A DNA stretch of 43,687 nucleotides, from positions 10,927 through 54,613 of the forward strand of contig JAPPMA010000065.1 in NCBI GenBank assembly GCA_028819295.1, given 5' to 3'. A program made the position numbers and the translations under genes. This document shows, piece by piece, positions 26,420 to 35,861 of the stretch (within the stretch, counting starts at the first letter, position 1; every line of letters starts with the position of its first letter). The notes below the pieces were generated by a model, which was given only the letters and a program-made list of their open reading frames with translations, was not told the DNA's origin and did not search any database. Origin of the DNA: a bacterium. GTDB lineage: Bacteria > Actinomycetota > Acidimicrobiia > Acidimicrobiales > Bin134.

Positions 26420-27643
26420 ATGGAGTTCACTGGATTGGCGGGTTGTGAAACCGCAAGCACAAGTGATCATTCCGGCGTGGGGTCGGAGGTGGTACTGCGT
26501 GTATTTCGGGCTGATGTCGGTGAAATGCCGATTGAAGAATTGGATGATCGCATTGAAGAATTGGGGCGGGCTCGTTCTCAGATTGAAGGATTGTTGGCTG
26601 AGGCGTTGGCTGAGCGTGCTCGGCAGAGCACTCCCCGGGCCGCAGCGAGCGTGCTGCGGGAGCGGGTGTTGGAAGCCGCAGGCAAGGCGAGCGGGGATGT
26701 GAAGCTGGCGGTGTCTTTGGCGGAGAAGTTCCCCGCCACCTTGGAAGCGCTGGCATCGGGCGAGATCAACGCGGGCCAAGCCCGGGTGATCGAGCGCGTC
26801 GCAGGCAAGCCCGACTACCGAAGCGAAGAGGCCATACTGGCCTGCACCAAGGAGGCTCCCGCGGACTTGCTGTCAAGGTACGCGCTTCGCCGGGAGCCGG
26901 TCGAAGAGCGTGACTATTCCAAGTACCAGCAGCAGCGTCAAGATCGAAGGGCATCCATCACCCAGGAGCCGGACGGATCATGGAAGCTGTTTGCCCACCT
27001 CGACTGCATGGCTGGGCGGCGGGTGAGCATGGTATTTGCCAAGATGGCCGAAGCATTTCGCCGCGAGGAGAAGCCCGACAGCAAGATCACGTATTTGCAG
27101 CGCAACGCCGACGCTATAGTGCAATTGATCACCCGAGACGGTCCGCAGCGGGCCGCGCCGGCTTCCCTTTTGATCATCTCCGAGTACGATCCTGCCACTG
27201 GTGAGTTCGGGCAACCCCGACTTGACGACGGCCAGCCGGTGCCCCCCGAGGAACTGGCCCGGTTCATCGACGATGCCGACGTATACACCGCCTTTGCCGA
27301 CGCAGAGGGCCAGCCGCTGTGGCTGGGCCGATCGCAGCGGTCGGCGTCTTTGGCCCAAAGGATCATGCTGGCGGCCCGAGACGGCGGGTGTATTGGCTGC
27401 AAGAGTCCGTCTGAGCGGTGCGAGGCCCACCACATCCAACATTGGCAAGACGACGGCCCCACCGACATTCCCAACCTCGCTCAGCTTTGTCCCGGCTGTC
27501 ACCACCTGGTTCACGATTGCAACTGGCAGGTCTGTCGAAACCACTGGAGTTACTACCGGATCAATGCTCCACCCGATCCGTTTCCCGACCATGGAACCTC
27601 CACCTACCACCTGGCTCAGCACAGCCCGGTGCTCAGGAACTGA
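26420..27643 (+). CDS. DUF222 / HNH endonuclease (13E12-type)
   Basis: About 407 residues. The N-terminal two thirds are the DUF222 region (EELDDRIEELGRARSQIEGLLAEAL, LASGEINAGQARVIERVAG). The C-terminus is an HNH nuclease, ARDGGCIGCKSPSERCEAHHIQHW...NLAQLCPGCHHLVHDCNW, with zinc-binding cysteine pairs and HH/N/H catalytic positions. Such genes occur in many copies in Actinobacteria and often sit at mobile or repeated loci; their function is unknown. ATG 26420 is chosen over GTG 26399 without strong evidence. A fragment of a related gene lies at 30237. Confidence 0.85.
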   Translation: MEFTGLAGCETASTSDHSGVGSEVVLRVFRADVGEMPIEELDDRIEELGRARSQIEGLLAEALAERARQSTPRAAASVLRERVLEAAGKASGDVKLAVSLAEKFPATLEALASGEINAGQARVIERVAGKPDYRSEEAILACTKEAPADLLSRYALRREPVEERDYSKYQQQRQDRRASITQEPDGSWKLFAHLDCMAGRRVSMVFAKMAEAFRREEKPDSKITYLQRNADAIVQLITRDGPQRAAPASLLIISEYDPATGEFGQPRLDDGQPVPPEELARFIDDADVYTAFADAEGQPLWLGRSQRSASLAQRIMLAARDGGCIGCKSPSERCEAHHIQHWQDDGPTDIPNLAQLCPGCHHLVHDCNWQVCRNHWSYYRINAPPDPFPDHGTSTYHLAQHSPVLRN

Positions 27644-27704
27644 GTCTTCTCGCTCCCGTGTCGGATGAATTTCTCACTGGCCGCGGCCGGGTAGGAGGCT
27701 GGCG

Positions 27705-28240
<536 letters not shown>

Positions 28241-28271
28241 TGGGGTTGGGGTTGTTGTCACCGGTTGGGGG

Positions 28272-28600
28272 TCATGTTATCAGCAGGCCGAGGGCTTGGG
28301 AGTTGTGGGGGTTGGTGACGCCGTGGGCTGTTCGTCGCAGGACTTGGAGGCGGTTGTTGGTGCCTAGATGCGCCCGTTTGAGGGCCGTCCGGTGTGGTGC
28401 CAGTTGAGTATTTCGTCTGACCATTCGATGAGGGTGTTCACGATTTTGAACACCTGCGGGTCGAACGCTGGTTCGGAGCCCTCGGGCTGGCGGCGCTGCG
28501 CGTCGCGGCGCACCGCGGTGAGCCCGGCTGAGAACCATGGACTCTCGAGCACACGAACCCGGCGCAAACACAACCGCACCCGCATAACATCTGAACCCAT
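28272..28600 (-). mobile_element. ISL3-type transposase C-terminal remnant
   Basis: Two overlapping minus-strand frames together read FDPQVFKIVNTLIEWSDEIL, NWHHTGRPSNG, then after a frameshift near 28370 GTNNRLQVLRRTAHGVTNPH and ALGLLIT at the stop. This matches the end of ISL3-family (DDE) transposases, where SNGPTE(G/A)xN is followed by RR...HGFxN. The catalytic core is gone and no inverted repeats could be identified. It sits against the broken end of the NYN gene, so it may have caused that break. The family call is from motif memory. Confidence 0.6.
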
Positions 28601-28709
28601 CGGAGCCCTCTGGGACAGGCGACATTGACATCACCGATTCCAGCAGGGCCACGGCCCCTGTTCGCCGACCCTCAGACCACCCCACCCCACGAATCCGTGC
28701 AGACCCGGT

Positions 28710-30030
28710 TTATTTGGAGCGACACCCCCCAGTATGTTCTGCGTTCAAAATACAATATGCCTTCGCTCGATTCATCCATTTATTGCACAATGGGGTTTCG
28801 CCCCTCGATTGAAAATCCGATTCGTGGATCATGTGCTCTCTAAATGATGCGAGAGGATTCTGCGGGTTGAGTCCGAACTGTTGATATATCACTCTCGTTG
28901 AAACCGCATTCGTAAGGGAGTAAGTGTCGCCATGCTGGGTGATATATTCCGTTACTGCTAATCTTCGAAGCGAGTCCTTTGCTGAATTGAAATTGATGCC
29001 TGACACCTCAATCAAATCTGTGAGAGCAGCGTGTCTTCCCAGTACAGCGATGCTAGCCAAGCACAATTTGCCTGTTTTCGATAGATCATTAAAGGACAGT
29101 ATCCCAATGTCACGATCAACAATTGAATTAGCGTAGTCAATTGCATTGTGAACAGCACTCATGTCAATTGTGTTGTTTGGTGCATGTGCAAGCTTCCAAG
29201 CATTGTAGCCAATCAACTGCAACTTATACGGTAAGCCATCGACTGATTCGGCTGCGACCTTCAATGCATCGTCGGTAATGCTTCCGTTAGCTCCGCATAC
29301 CGGTATTTTGATTCCTGCCCAAGCATCGGGAAAATTGATCGAAGGCATATCATATTGCTCACATCTCTTGAAAAACGACATCCTTTTGTCTAATAGAATT
29401 GTATTCTTAGCCTCTGACAAACCCGCGCCAAGAAAAGCTAATGGCAACCCATCACGTCTTATATGCTGCAAGTCGTTAGATAACCTACGTCCTTCTGTTC
29501 TGTCTATACCCTGAAGTTCGTCAATTGTCAACAGCACGGAACTGCCATTGGATTCTGCTAACTTCACCAACTCTGTCAATTGTTCCCGCAATCCTCGTTT
29601 GATTTCCAAGTTTGTGTAATCTGCTTCCGAACTTCCTAATTCAACACCTCGTAAGATCACCCCCCCTTTTCCGTGTGGCAGTTGTGGCAGTTCTAGTGTC
29701 CAGAGAATCCAGCCCCACATAAGTTCTTGTAGCTTGATATATGGCTTGGTTAAGGCGTTCCAGCAGTCCTTCTGTTGCAGCATCAACGGACAGGACAATC
29801 CAACCATCTTGCTTTGCACGATTTTCCATCTCCGTAAGAGCGACGGTCTTGCCCGACCCTCTCTGCCCCATGATCACGCTGTAGTAGCTGCGATCACGCG
29901 GGCCTGTAAGCAGTCCTGACCCTATGTCAGTGAGCAGATCGTCCCGCCCGACAAGTTCAACAGGAGGAACCCCAAACGTCGGTGAAAACGGGTTGTCGCT
30001 AGCCTTGCCTGGAATTCCGAGTCTCTCCAC
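28710..30030 (-). pseudogene. AAA ATPase (ORC/Cdc6-like), frameshifted
   Basis: The first frame (30030 to about 29665) gives NPFSPTFGVPPVELVGRDDLL and Walker A GQRGSGKT (G55-T62). The second frame (about 29665 to 28710) gives Walker B VLLTIDELQ, then a sensor region GLPLAFLGAGLSEAK and a winged-helix-like tail. The two frames differ by one extra base and meet at a run of seven G (29660-29666). This standalone ATPase family is widespread in Actinobacteria, role unknown. The gene is far more AT-rich than its neighbours, which suggests transfer. The frameshift may be real, programmed, or an assembly error in the homopolymer. Confidence 0.75.
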
Positions 30031-30050
30031 GCAGGCAGTATACCGCGCAC

Positions 30051-30111
30051 GACTTCATGCACAAACCCATAACTTCATACATAAACGCATGACTTCACGC
30101 AAGAACTGCAT
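30051..30111 (+). repeat. three tandem imperfect 20-bp repeats before the ATPase
   Basis: Units GACTTCATGCACAAACCCAT, AACTTCATACATAAACGCAT and GACTTCACGCAAGAACTGCA (plus T) follow each other at 30051, 30071 and 30091, sharing ACTTCAnnCA. They start 20 bp upstream of the ATPase ATG at 30030. The spacing of about two helical turns and the place suggest binding sites for a regulator, perhaps the ATPase itself. Confidence 0.8.
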
Positions 30112-30236
30112 GAGGTTCCCCTCTTTTCGTGGAGGCATGCTCTATAGGTAGGGGCTGTGTCCAGGCTGCGAAGAGGTTTCGATCGGGAGTTCCGCTATGG
30201 GGCTGTTCGGATCGTGAACGAGCCCGGCCGGCCGGC

Positions 30237-30397
30237 GGCCCATGTGGGCCCGTGACGGCGGTTGCATCGGCTGTGTATCCCCCTCGGAGCGGTGCGAGGC
30301 CCACCACATCCAGCACTGGCTAGACGACGGGCCTACCGACATCCCCAACCTCGCTCAGCTTTGTCCCGACTGCCATCACCTGGGACGCGATTGCAAC
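30237..30397 (+). pseudogene. HNH endonuclease (DUF222 type) C-terminal fragment
   Basis: Encodes ARDGGCIGCVSPSERCEAHH, IQHWLDDGPTDIPNLAQLCP and DCHHLGRDCN, the HNH domain of a second 13E12-type gene, about 85 percent identical at DNA level to 27380-27530. The DUF222 part is absent. On its right edge, at the codons for DCN, the sequence switches directly into the truncated NYN gene, so this is a chimeric junction. Confidence 0.85.
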
Positions 30398-30829
30398 ATC
30401 GGTGAATTTCTCTTGTGGCAATTCGACCCTTGCCTTCCATGGCTGAATCTGGTGGCTTGCAAAGTGCTCGTGAAAGTCCCGCAACATCTCTTCAGGCGGT
30501 GCCGGGCGGAGCCGATCGCCCCAGTTTCCCCGAGACGAGACAGCCCTCCAGTCGTCGGGCACTTTGAACTTGCCTTCAAACACATCGACTCCGGAAGCCC
30601 GAACTGCACGTATGAAGACTCGTTGACGCCGTGGCGGGTCGGCATTCTCTGCGGTTTTCTCCGAGATTTGAGATGTGAAGTACTTCACTCCTCTCACCTT
30701 TCCAGGTCGGGGAACCAACCGTGCGGCAAGGGCAGAAAAGTCAACCCATTTTATGGCGGGTCTGCCCCGGACCGCGGCATAGAAGTTGAGCCCGTCTACG
30801 TACACGGTCCATGTCGGAGGAGAACTCAT
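30395..30829 (-). pseudogene. NYN-domain protein, N-terminal piece
   Basis: About 145 residues: WTVYVDGLNFYAAVRGR (first acidic strand of the NYN/PIN-like fold), IKWVDFSALAARLVP, VKYFTSQISEK and KFTDVAIA at the break, where a NYN domain would have its second aspartate (TDV). The frame then runs through the reversed HNH fragment to a stop at 30320, giving a nonsense tail. The rest of the domain is at 27995-28240. NYN proteins are single-strand RNA nucleases. The gene starts 23 nt after the stop of the oxidase-like gene, so both were probably one operon. Confidence 0.8.
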
Positions 30830-30851
30830 GCTTCGGCGGGGGGATAAGCGG

Positions 30852-31259
30852 CTACCCCGAGCGGTCGGGGCCGGAGCGGAGGATGTGGAACTTCACCAGG
30901 CAGCGCTGGTCGGCGGCCATGGCTTGGCGGTACTCGTCCCAGTCGGGGTGCTCGCCCCGCAGAGTGCGGTAGTACTCCACCAGGGGTTCCAGCGCGGCCG
31001 GGCCGGAGATGATCTCGGCCTGGCACTCGATCTGCACCCAGTCGCCGAAGAAGTTGCGGGGGAACACGCAGAGCCAGCTTCGGGGATCGCGGCGCAGGTT
31101 CTTGGTCTTGTAGGCGGTCTCCCGGGTGCTCATCACCACCGTGTCGTCCACCACCGCCAAGGTCACCGGCGACATCTGGGGCGTCCCGTCCCCCCTCGCA
31201 GTGGACAGCACCGCGTTGGCGTTCTCCCGGATGTAGTCCAAGGCCTTCGCTGAGTCCAT
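30852..31259 (-). CDS. PPOX-class F420/FMN-dependent protein
   Basis: A 135-residue split-barrel protein of the pyridoxamine 5'-phosphate oxidase-like class, which in Actinobacteria often uses F420. Features: ANAVLSTARGDGTPQMSPVTLAVVDDTVVMSTRETAYKTKNLRRDPRSWLCVFP and DWVQIECQAEIISG. The length is normal and the frame intact. The partial copy at 27705-27838 matches its last 45 codons. Substrate unknown. Start ATG 31259. Confidence 0.87.
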   Translation of the reverse strand: MDSAKALDYIRENANAVLSTARGDGTPQMSPVTLAVVDDTVVMSTRETAYKTKNLRRDPRSWLCVFPRNFFGDWVQIECQAEIISGPAALEPLVEYYRTLRGEHPDWDEYRQAMAADQRCLVKFHILRSGPDRSG

Positions 31260-31306
31260 GGGGGCATCCTATGAGGCTTGTTGCCGTTCTGGCCGGGTCG
31301 GCAAGA

Positions 31307-32449
31307 TCAGCTAGGCGATACTCGCAGCGGCTGCCACCGGCGGTAGGTGGCGCAGCGCCACAGCCATTCGGCCGGGCCGAAGCGGAAGCGGCTGAGCCAG
31401 GCCTGTGACCACCAGAGCTGTGTGGCCCACACCCCGAGGGCGAACAGGGCGATCTGGCTGCGGCTGAGGTCGACGGTGTCGAGCAGCTCCCGCAGCACGA
31501 TGACGCCCAACACGCTTTGGGCGAGATAGTTGGTGAGCGCCATGCGCCCCACAGCGCGCATCCGAATCCTCAGGCCGGATTCGGCCCGGCGATCCCACAG
31601 GGCGATGAGGCTGAGATAGGCGAGGCTGAGGGGGATGGTGGCCAGCGTGTTGGGGGCGGCCCCGGCCAGCGCCCAGTCCGGGGAGAACCCGCTGGCCGCC
31701 ACGATGGCTAGGCCGGCCGCCGAAAGCGGCAAGCCCACGCCCAGACCCCATCGGGCGGCCCGCACGTAGAAGCCCCGGGGTCGCTCGCCGGTGACCATGC
31801 CGGTGCGGTACAGCGCCACGCCGATCAGCATCATGCCCAGCGCCCGAGCCCCGAAGTCGCCCGCGAACCACAGTTCGATCCCGGCGGACTTCTCGCCTTC
31901 GAGCCAGTAGCCGCTGAGCCGGCTGGCCGGGTCTTCGATGGCCGCCTGCACCGCCACCGCAACCACCGCCACCGCCACCACCAGGACGGTGCCGATGGTC
32001 ACCAGCACTGACGGACGCAGCCGCCGCGCCGCGATGATCAGCGGCGAGCAGATGGCGTACAGCACCAGCACGTCGCCCTCCCACAGCGCCATGTGGGCGA
32101 TGCCGATGCCCAACAGCAGCGCGTTGCGCCACAGGCTGAACCACACCGGCCGCCGCTGTCGGGCCGCGGCCCGGTCAGCGAACATGGCGATCCCGGCGCC
32201 GAACAGCAGTGAGAACAGCCCCATGAACTTCTGATCGAAGAGCACCTCGCCCATGCCGCCGATGGCCCAGTCGAGCCAGGTGCGCGAGCCGCCGGCGTCG
32301 AGGTTGAAGTAGGCGGGCATGTCCACCAGCCCGAATGACACCGCGTTCATGGTCAGGATCCCCAGCACCGCCACCCCCCGAACGGCGTCCAGGGTGGTGT
32401 TGCGGCCCTCCGCCGAGATCGGCGCCGAGCGGGGCTCCTCGCGGGTCAT
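31307..32449 (-). CDS. DUF418 membrane protein
   Basis: A 380-residue multi-pass membrane protein of the DUF418 family (related to acyltransferase-3-like membrane proteins, function unknown). Family features: the N-terminal LDAVRGVAVLGILTMNAVSF, FMGLFSLLFGAGIAMFADR, LLLGIGIAHMALWEGDVLVLYAI and the C-terminal RMALTNYLAQSVLGV with LWWSQAWLSRFRFGPAEWLWR. About ten hydrophobic segments are visible. It starts seven bases from the nitroreductase stop on the same strand, so the two are likely co-transcribed. Confidence 0.88.
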   Translation of the reverse strand: MTREEPRSAPISAEGRNTTLDAVRGVAVLGILTMNAVSFGLVDMPAYFNLDAGGSRTWLDWAIGGMGEVLFDQKFMGLFSLLFGAGIAMFADRAAARQRRPVWFSLWRNALLLGIGIAHMALWEGDVLVLYAICSPLIIAARRLRPSVLVTIGTVLVVAVAVVAVAVQAAIEDPASRLSGYWLEGEKSAGIELWFAGDFGARALGMMLIGVALYRTGMVTGERPRGFYVRAARWGLGVGLPLSAAGLAIVAASGFSPDWALAGAAPNTLATIPLSLAYLSLIALWDRRAESGLRIRMRAVGRMALTNYLAQSVLGVIVLRELLDTVDLSRSQIALFALGVWATQLWWSQAWLSRFRFGPAEWLWRCATYRRWQPLRVSPS

Positions 32450-32455
32450 GTCGGC

Positions 32456-33112
32456 CTACCAGCGATTCCAGCGGGTGACCAGATCCAAGGGCTCTCGGCG
32501 GGCGGGGCGGAAGTCGGTGCCGATGGTGTGGGCGAAGGGGATGAGCGCCAGCTGCATCACGTCGTCGTAGGGGATGCCCAGCAGTTCGGCCGCCTCCTGC
32601 TCGTAGCAGAGGTGGATGGTGGTCCACACCGTGCCGATTCCCCGCTCTCGGGCGGCCAGCATGAACGACCACGCCGCCTGGATGACCGACCCCACATGGG
32701 AGGCCACGGTCACCGGTGGGTGGTCCCACACTCTCCCGGCCAAACACGGGATCAGCATTCCCGGCACCTTGTGGAGGTGCTCGGACAGGTGGCCGGCCGA
32801 GGTGTACATCTTCTCGTTGGTGGCCTCCAGTTGGGAGGGGTCCTGCACTTCCAGCCGGGGGAGCACCCCCAGGTAGTCGCCGGCCACCTCGCCGGCTCGG
32901 CGGTACAGGTCGGCCAGTCCGGCGATGAGTTCGGGCTCGGTGACCACCATGAACCGCCAGTTCTGCCGGTTCGACCCGGTGGGGGCCTGCACCGCGATCT
33001 CCAGGCACTCGTTGATCAGCTCCGGTGCCACCGGCCGGGACGTATCCAACCGCCGGCGTACTGCCCTGGTGGTGGTGAGCACCTCATCGGCGCTCAAGTT
33101 CAAATGGGCCAT
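32456..33112 (-). CDS. nitroreductase family protein
   Basis: A 218-residue FMN-binding nitroreductase-like protein. RAVRRRLDTSRPV at the start is the FMN phosphate-binding basic segment, followed by APTGSNRQNWRF, SVIQAAWSFMLAARERGIGTVWTT and a C-terminal LALIPFAHTIGTDFRPARREPLDLVT. The substrate is unknown. It is followed by the DUF418 gene six bases on and is divergent from the aldolase gene. There is almost no ribosome site, so it may be leaderless. Confidence 0.88.
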   Translation of the reverse strand: MAHLNLSADEVLTTTRAVRRRLDTSRPVAPELINECLEIAVQAPTGSNRQNWRFMVVTEPELIAGLADLYRRAGEVAGDYLGVLPRLEVQDPSQLEATNEKMYTSAGHLSEHLHKVPGMLIPCLAGRVWDHPPVTVASHVGSVIQAAWSFMLAARERGIGTVWTTIHLCYEQEAAELLGIPYDDVMQLALIPFAHTIGTDFRPARREPLDLVTRWNRW

Positions 33113-33195
33113 GCCACAGTTTTAGTCAGTCTTGGCGGCAAACACAGCCTCGAACTTGGAGAGGGGCCAACGCTGCCTACGAGTATCATTTGGAG

Positions 33196-33978
33196 ATGGC
33201 GTTGGTGCTGGACCGCTACCCCGAGTTCACCTACGACGGCGCTCCGCCGGCAGTCAGCGGCCTCGAGGACTTGCGCCTGCTCCGCAAATGGGAGGCGGCC
33301 ATCGGCTATCGCATCTTTGCCGCTCTGCGCTGGGGGCAGACCGGCGACGGCCACATCACCGCCCGCGATCCGATCCTCACCGACCACTTCTGGGTGCTGG
33401 GCTACGGCATCCGCTTCGGCAACGCCACCATCGACAACCTCACCCTGGTGGGACCCGACGGCCAGGGCGTGGCCGGTCCTCTCGAAAACGGGGTCAACTT
33501 CGCCGCCTACCACATCCACTGGCCGATCCTCAACGCCCGCCCCGATCTGGCGTCGGCCGCCCACACCCACACTCCCTACGGCACCCCGTGGTCGGCCAAC
33601 GTCGAGCCGTTTCGGGCCATCAGCCAGGAGTCGTGCGCCTTCGTGTTCGACCAGTCGCTCTACGACGGCGACAACCTCGAGGTGAACGACGTGGCCGGCG
33701 GCGAGGCCATCGCCCAGGCCATGGGCCCCAGCCGGGTGTGCATCCTCCGCAACCACGGCCTGCTCACCGGTGGGCGCTCGCCCGGCGAGGCCGTGGGCTG
33801 GTTCGTGGCCGCCGAGCGGGTGGCCGAGGTGCATGTGAAGGCCCCCGACGCCAAGCCGATCAGCGAGGAGGCCGCCAAAGAAGTGGAGGCCTCGCTGTTC
33901 TCGGCGGACAACGGCTGGCGCGTCTTCCAGTGGCTGGCCCGCGACCTGGTGCCCGACCCCTCGGTGGTGTTGGGCTGA
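33196..33978 (+). CDS. class II aldolase/adducin family protein
   Basis: About 260 residues of the class II aldolase/adducin family, zinc-dependent enzymes that cleave or isomerise sugar phosphates and related compounds. Zinc ligands are visible in AAHTHTPYGT and in LRNHGLLTGG. It also has GDGHITARDP near the start, where the family binds phosphate or substrate. ATG 33196 is preferred over TTG 33190. The usual aldolase partners are not next to it, so the substrate is unknown. Confidence 0.87.
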   Translation: MALVLDRYPEFTYDGAPPAVSGLEDLRLLRKWEAAIGYRIFAALRWGQTGDGHITARDPILTDHFWVLGYGIRFGNATIDNLTLVGPDGQGVAGPLENGVNFAAYHIHWPILNARPDLASAAHTHTPYGTPWSANVEPFRAISQESCAFVFDQSLYDGDNLEVNDVAGGEAIAQAMGPSRVCILRNHGLLTGGRSPGEAVGWFVAAERVAEVHVKAPDAKPISEEAAKEVEASLFSADNGWRVFQWLARDLVPDPSVVLG

Positions 33979-34002
33979 ATCTGCCCGGCCTGGCCGAGGA
34001 GG

Positions 34003-34398
34003 TCAGTCCGATGCCCGATCGGGGTCTGATCGGGCGGCGAAGGCGGTCTCCAATGCCAGCAGCGCTGCTTGCTGGCCGGCGCCTAGGCGATCGGCTTCGG
34101 CGGCGAACGCCCCAGCGGCATCGGCTAGCTGGCGCTCCACCACCGAGAACGCCACCGGAGGCTCGTCGGCCACGAACGTGCCCGCCCGACCTCGGCCCTC
34201 CACGACTCCCTCCCATTCCAACTCCCGATAGGCCCGGGCCACCGTGCCCGGCGCCAGGCTCAGCTCTTGGGCCAGCGCCCGGATGGGCGGCAGCCGCTCG
34301 CAGGGCTTGAGCTGGCCCGACGAGACCATGAGCCGGAGCTGGGCCCGCAGTTGCTCATACGGGGGGATCCGAGCGCTCTCGTCTATCCAGATCCGCAT
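34003..34398 (-). CDS. GntR-family regulator, YtrA-like
   Basis: A 131-residue regulator: an N-terminal winged helix (IPPYEQLRAQLRLMVSSGQL, ERLPPIRALAQELSLAPGTVARAYRELEWEGVVEGRGRAGTFV) followed by a short helical tail of about 50 residues, the size of the YtrA subfamily. YtrA-type genes normally precede ABC transporters; none is here. ATG 34398 is chosen because the conserved MRIWIDESARIPPYEQL start lies there; the open frame upstream to 34527 crosses the promoter. A palindrome-like site lies at 34406-34422. Confidence 0.87.
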   Translation of the reverse strand: MRIWIDESARIPPYEQLRAQLRLMVSSGQLKPCERLPPIRALAQELSLAPGTVARAYRELEWEGVVEGRGRAGTFVADEPPVAFSVVERQLADAAGAFAAEADRLGAGQQAALLALETAFAARSDPDRASD

Positions 34399-34405
34399 CG
34401 CGATA

Positions 34406-34422
34406 TTGTACCAATGTACTAA
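34406..34422. promoter_or_regulatory. possible GntR operator
   Basis: TTGTACCAATGTACTAA has two GTAC half-sites separated by CAAT, forming an imperfect palindrome just upstream of the GntR start. YtrA-type regulators bind GT(N)nTAC-type palindromes and often repress themselves. Confidence 0.5.
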
Positions 34423-34487
34423 CTCATTAGGCACAAAATCGATAGAAACACCTATGTTCGGGCCGGTCATTGCCATTTTTGTATTGA

Positions 34488-34868
<381 letters not shown>

Positions 34869-34939
34869 TTCCCGCCCCATCTCAACTCCGTCCGGCGCCG
34901 TCTTGACGGTGCCGGTGCGCCCGGGCCGGAGCGAGTTGG

Positions 34940-35788
34940 CTACCAGCCCTTCCAGTTGGGGTCGCGCCGCTCCTTGAAGGCGTTGACCCCCTCGTCGGCG
35001 TCCTCGCCGGCCATCAGCACCTCTTGGGCCCACGATTCCATCTCGAACATGGTCTGGCGGCTGGTCTCGAAGCTGCGGTTCACCAGCAGCTTGCTCATGG
35101 TCAGGCTCTTGGTGGGCTGGGCGGCCAGCCGCTCGGCCCAGGCCCGGGCGGTGGGCATCAACTCGTCGGGGGGCACCACCCGATTCACCAGCCCCATGTC
35201 GGCCGCGTCGGCGGCGCTCACGTCGTCGCCGAAGAACATCAGCTCCTTGGCCTTCTGCGGGCCGATCAGGCGGGGCAGCAGGTACACGCCTCCGGCGTCG
35301 GGCACCAGGCCCCGGCGCACGAACACCTCGATGAACCGCACCCCCTCGGCGGCGACCACCAGATCGCACGCCACCGCCATGTGGACCCCCATGCCCGCGG
35401 CGGTGCCGTTGACCGCGGCGATCACCGGCTTCTCGCAGTCCAAGATGGCCGAAATCAGCCTCTGGGCCCCCGTCTTGATGCCCCGGGCCACCTCCATGAT
35501 GGCCCGGTCGGGGGCGCCGGGCGGCTGCACCCGCTCGGCGCGGGCCACCCGCAGGTCGGCGCCGGTGCAGAAGCCCTTGCCGGCGGCGGTGAAGATCACC
35601 GACCGCACCGACAGGTCTTCGCTGATGCGGGCGAACTCGTCGGCCAGGAAGTTCCGCTGGTCGGGGGTGACGGCGTTGTGGGCGTCGGGCCGGTTCAAAG
35701 TGAGGGTGAGCACCCCGCCGGCTTGGGCCACCAGGATGTCGCCGTCGAGGACTTCGGAGACGGTGCCGCTCTCGTCGTTGCTGCTCAC
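34940..35788 (-). CDS. enoyl-CoA hydratase/isomerase family protein
   Basis: About 282 residues of the crotonase fold: LTLNRPDAHNAVT, FTAAGKGFCTGADLRV (oxyanion-hole strand), KPVIAAVNGTAAGMGVHMAVACDLVVAAE (second oxyanion glycine) and FVRRGLVPDAGGVYLLPRLIG. It probably hydrates an enoyl-CoA. GTG 35788 is chosen over ATG 35842 because GAGGAG lies 9 nt upstream. It is convergent with the P-II gene and divergent from the MFS gene. Confidence 0.88.
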   Translation of the reverse strand: MSSNDESGTVSEVLDGDILVAQAGGVLTLTLNRPDAHNAVTPDQRNFLADEFARISEDLSVRSVIFTAAGKGFCTGADLRVARAERVQPPGAPDRAIMEVARGIKTGAQRLISAILDCEKPVIAAVNGTAAGMGVHMAVACDLVVAAEGVRFIEVFVRRGLVPDAGGVYLLPRLIGPQKAKELMFFGDDVSAADAADMGLVNRVVPPDELMPTARAWAERLAAQPTKSLTMSKLLVNRSFETSRQTMFEMESWAQEVLMAGEDADEGVNAFKERRDPNWKGW

Positions 35789-35861
35789 CTTGTCGGCTCC
35801 TCGTCTAGCGTGGCCGTTCGTGCCCAGGAAATCATCGCCCAACTTCCTGCCCAGACGTTAG

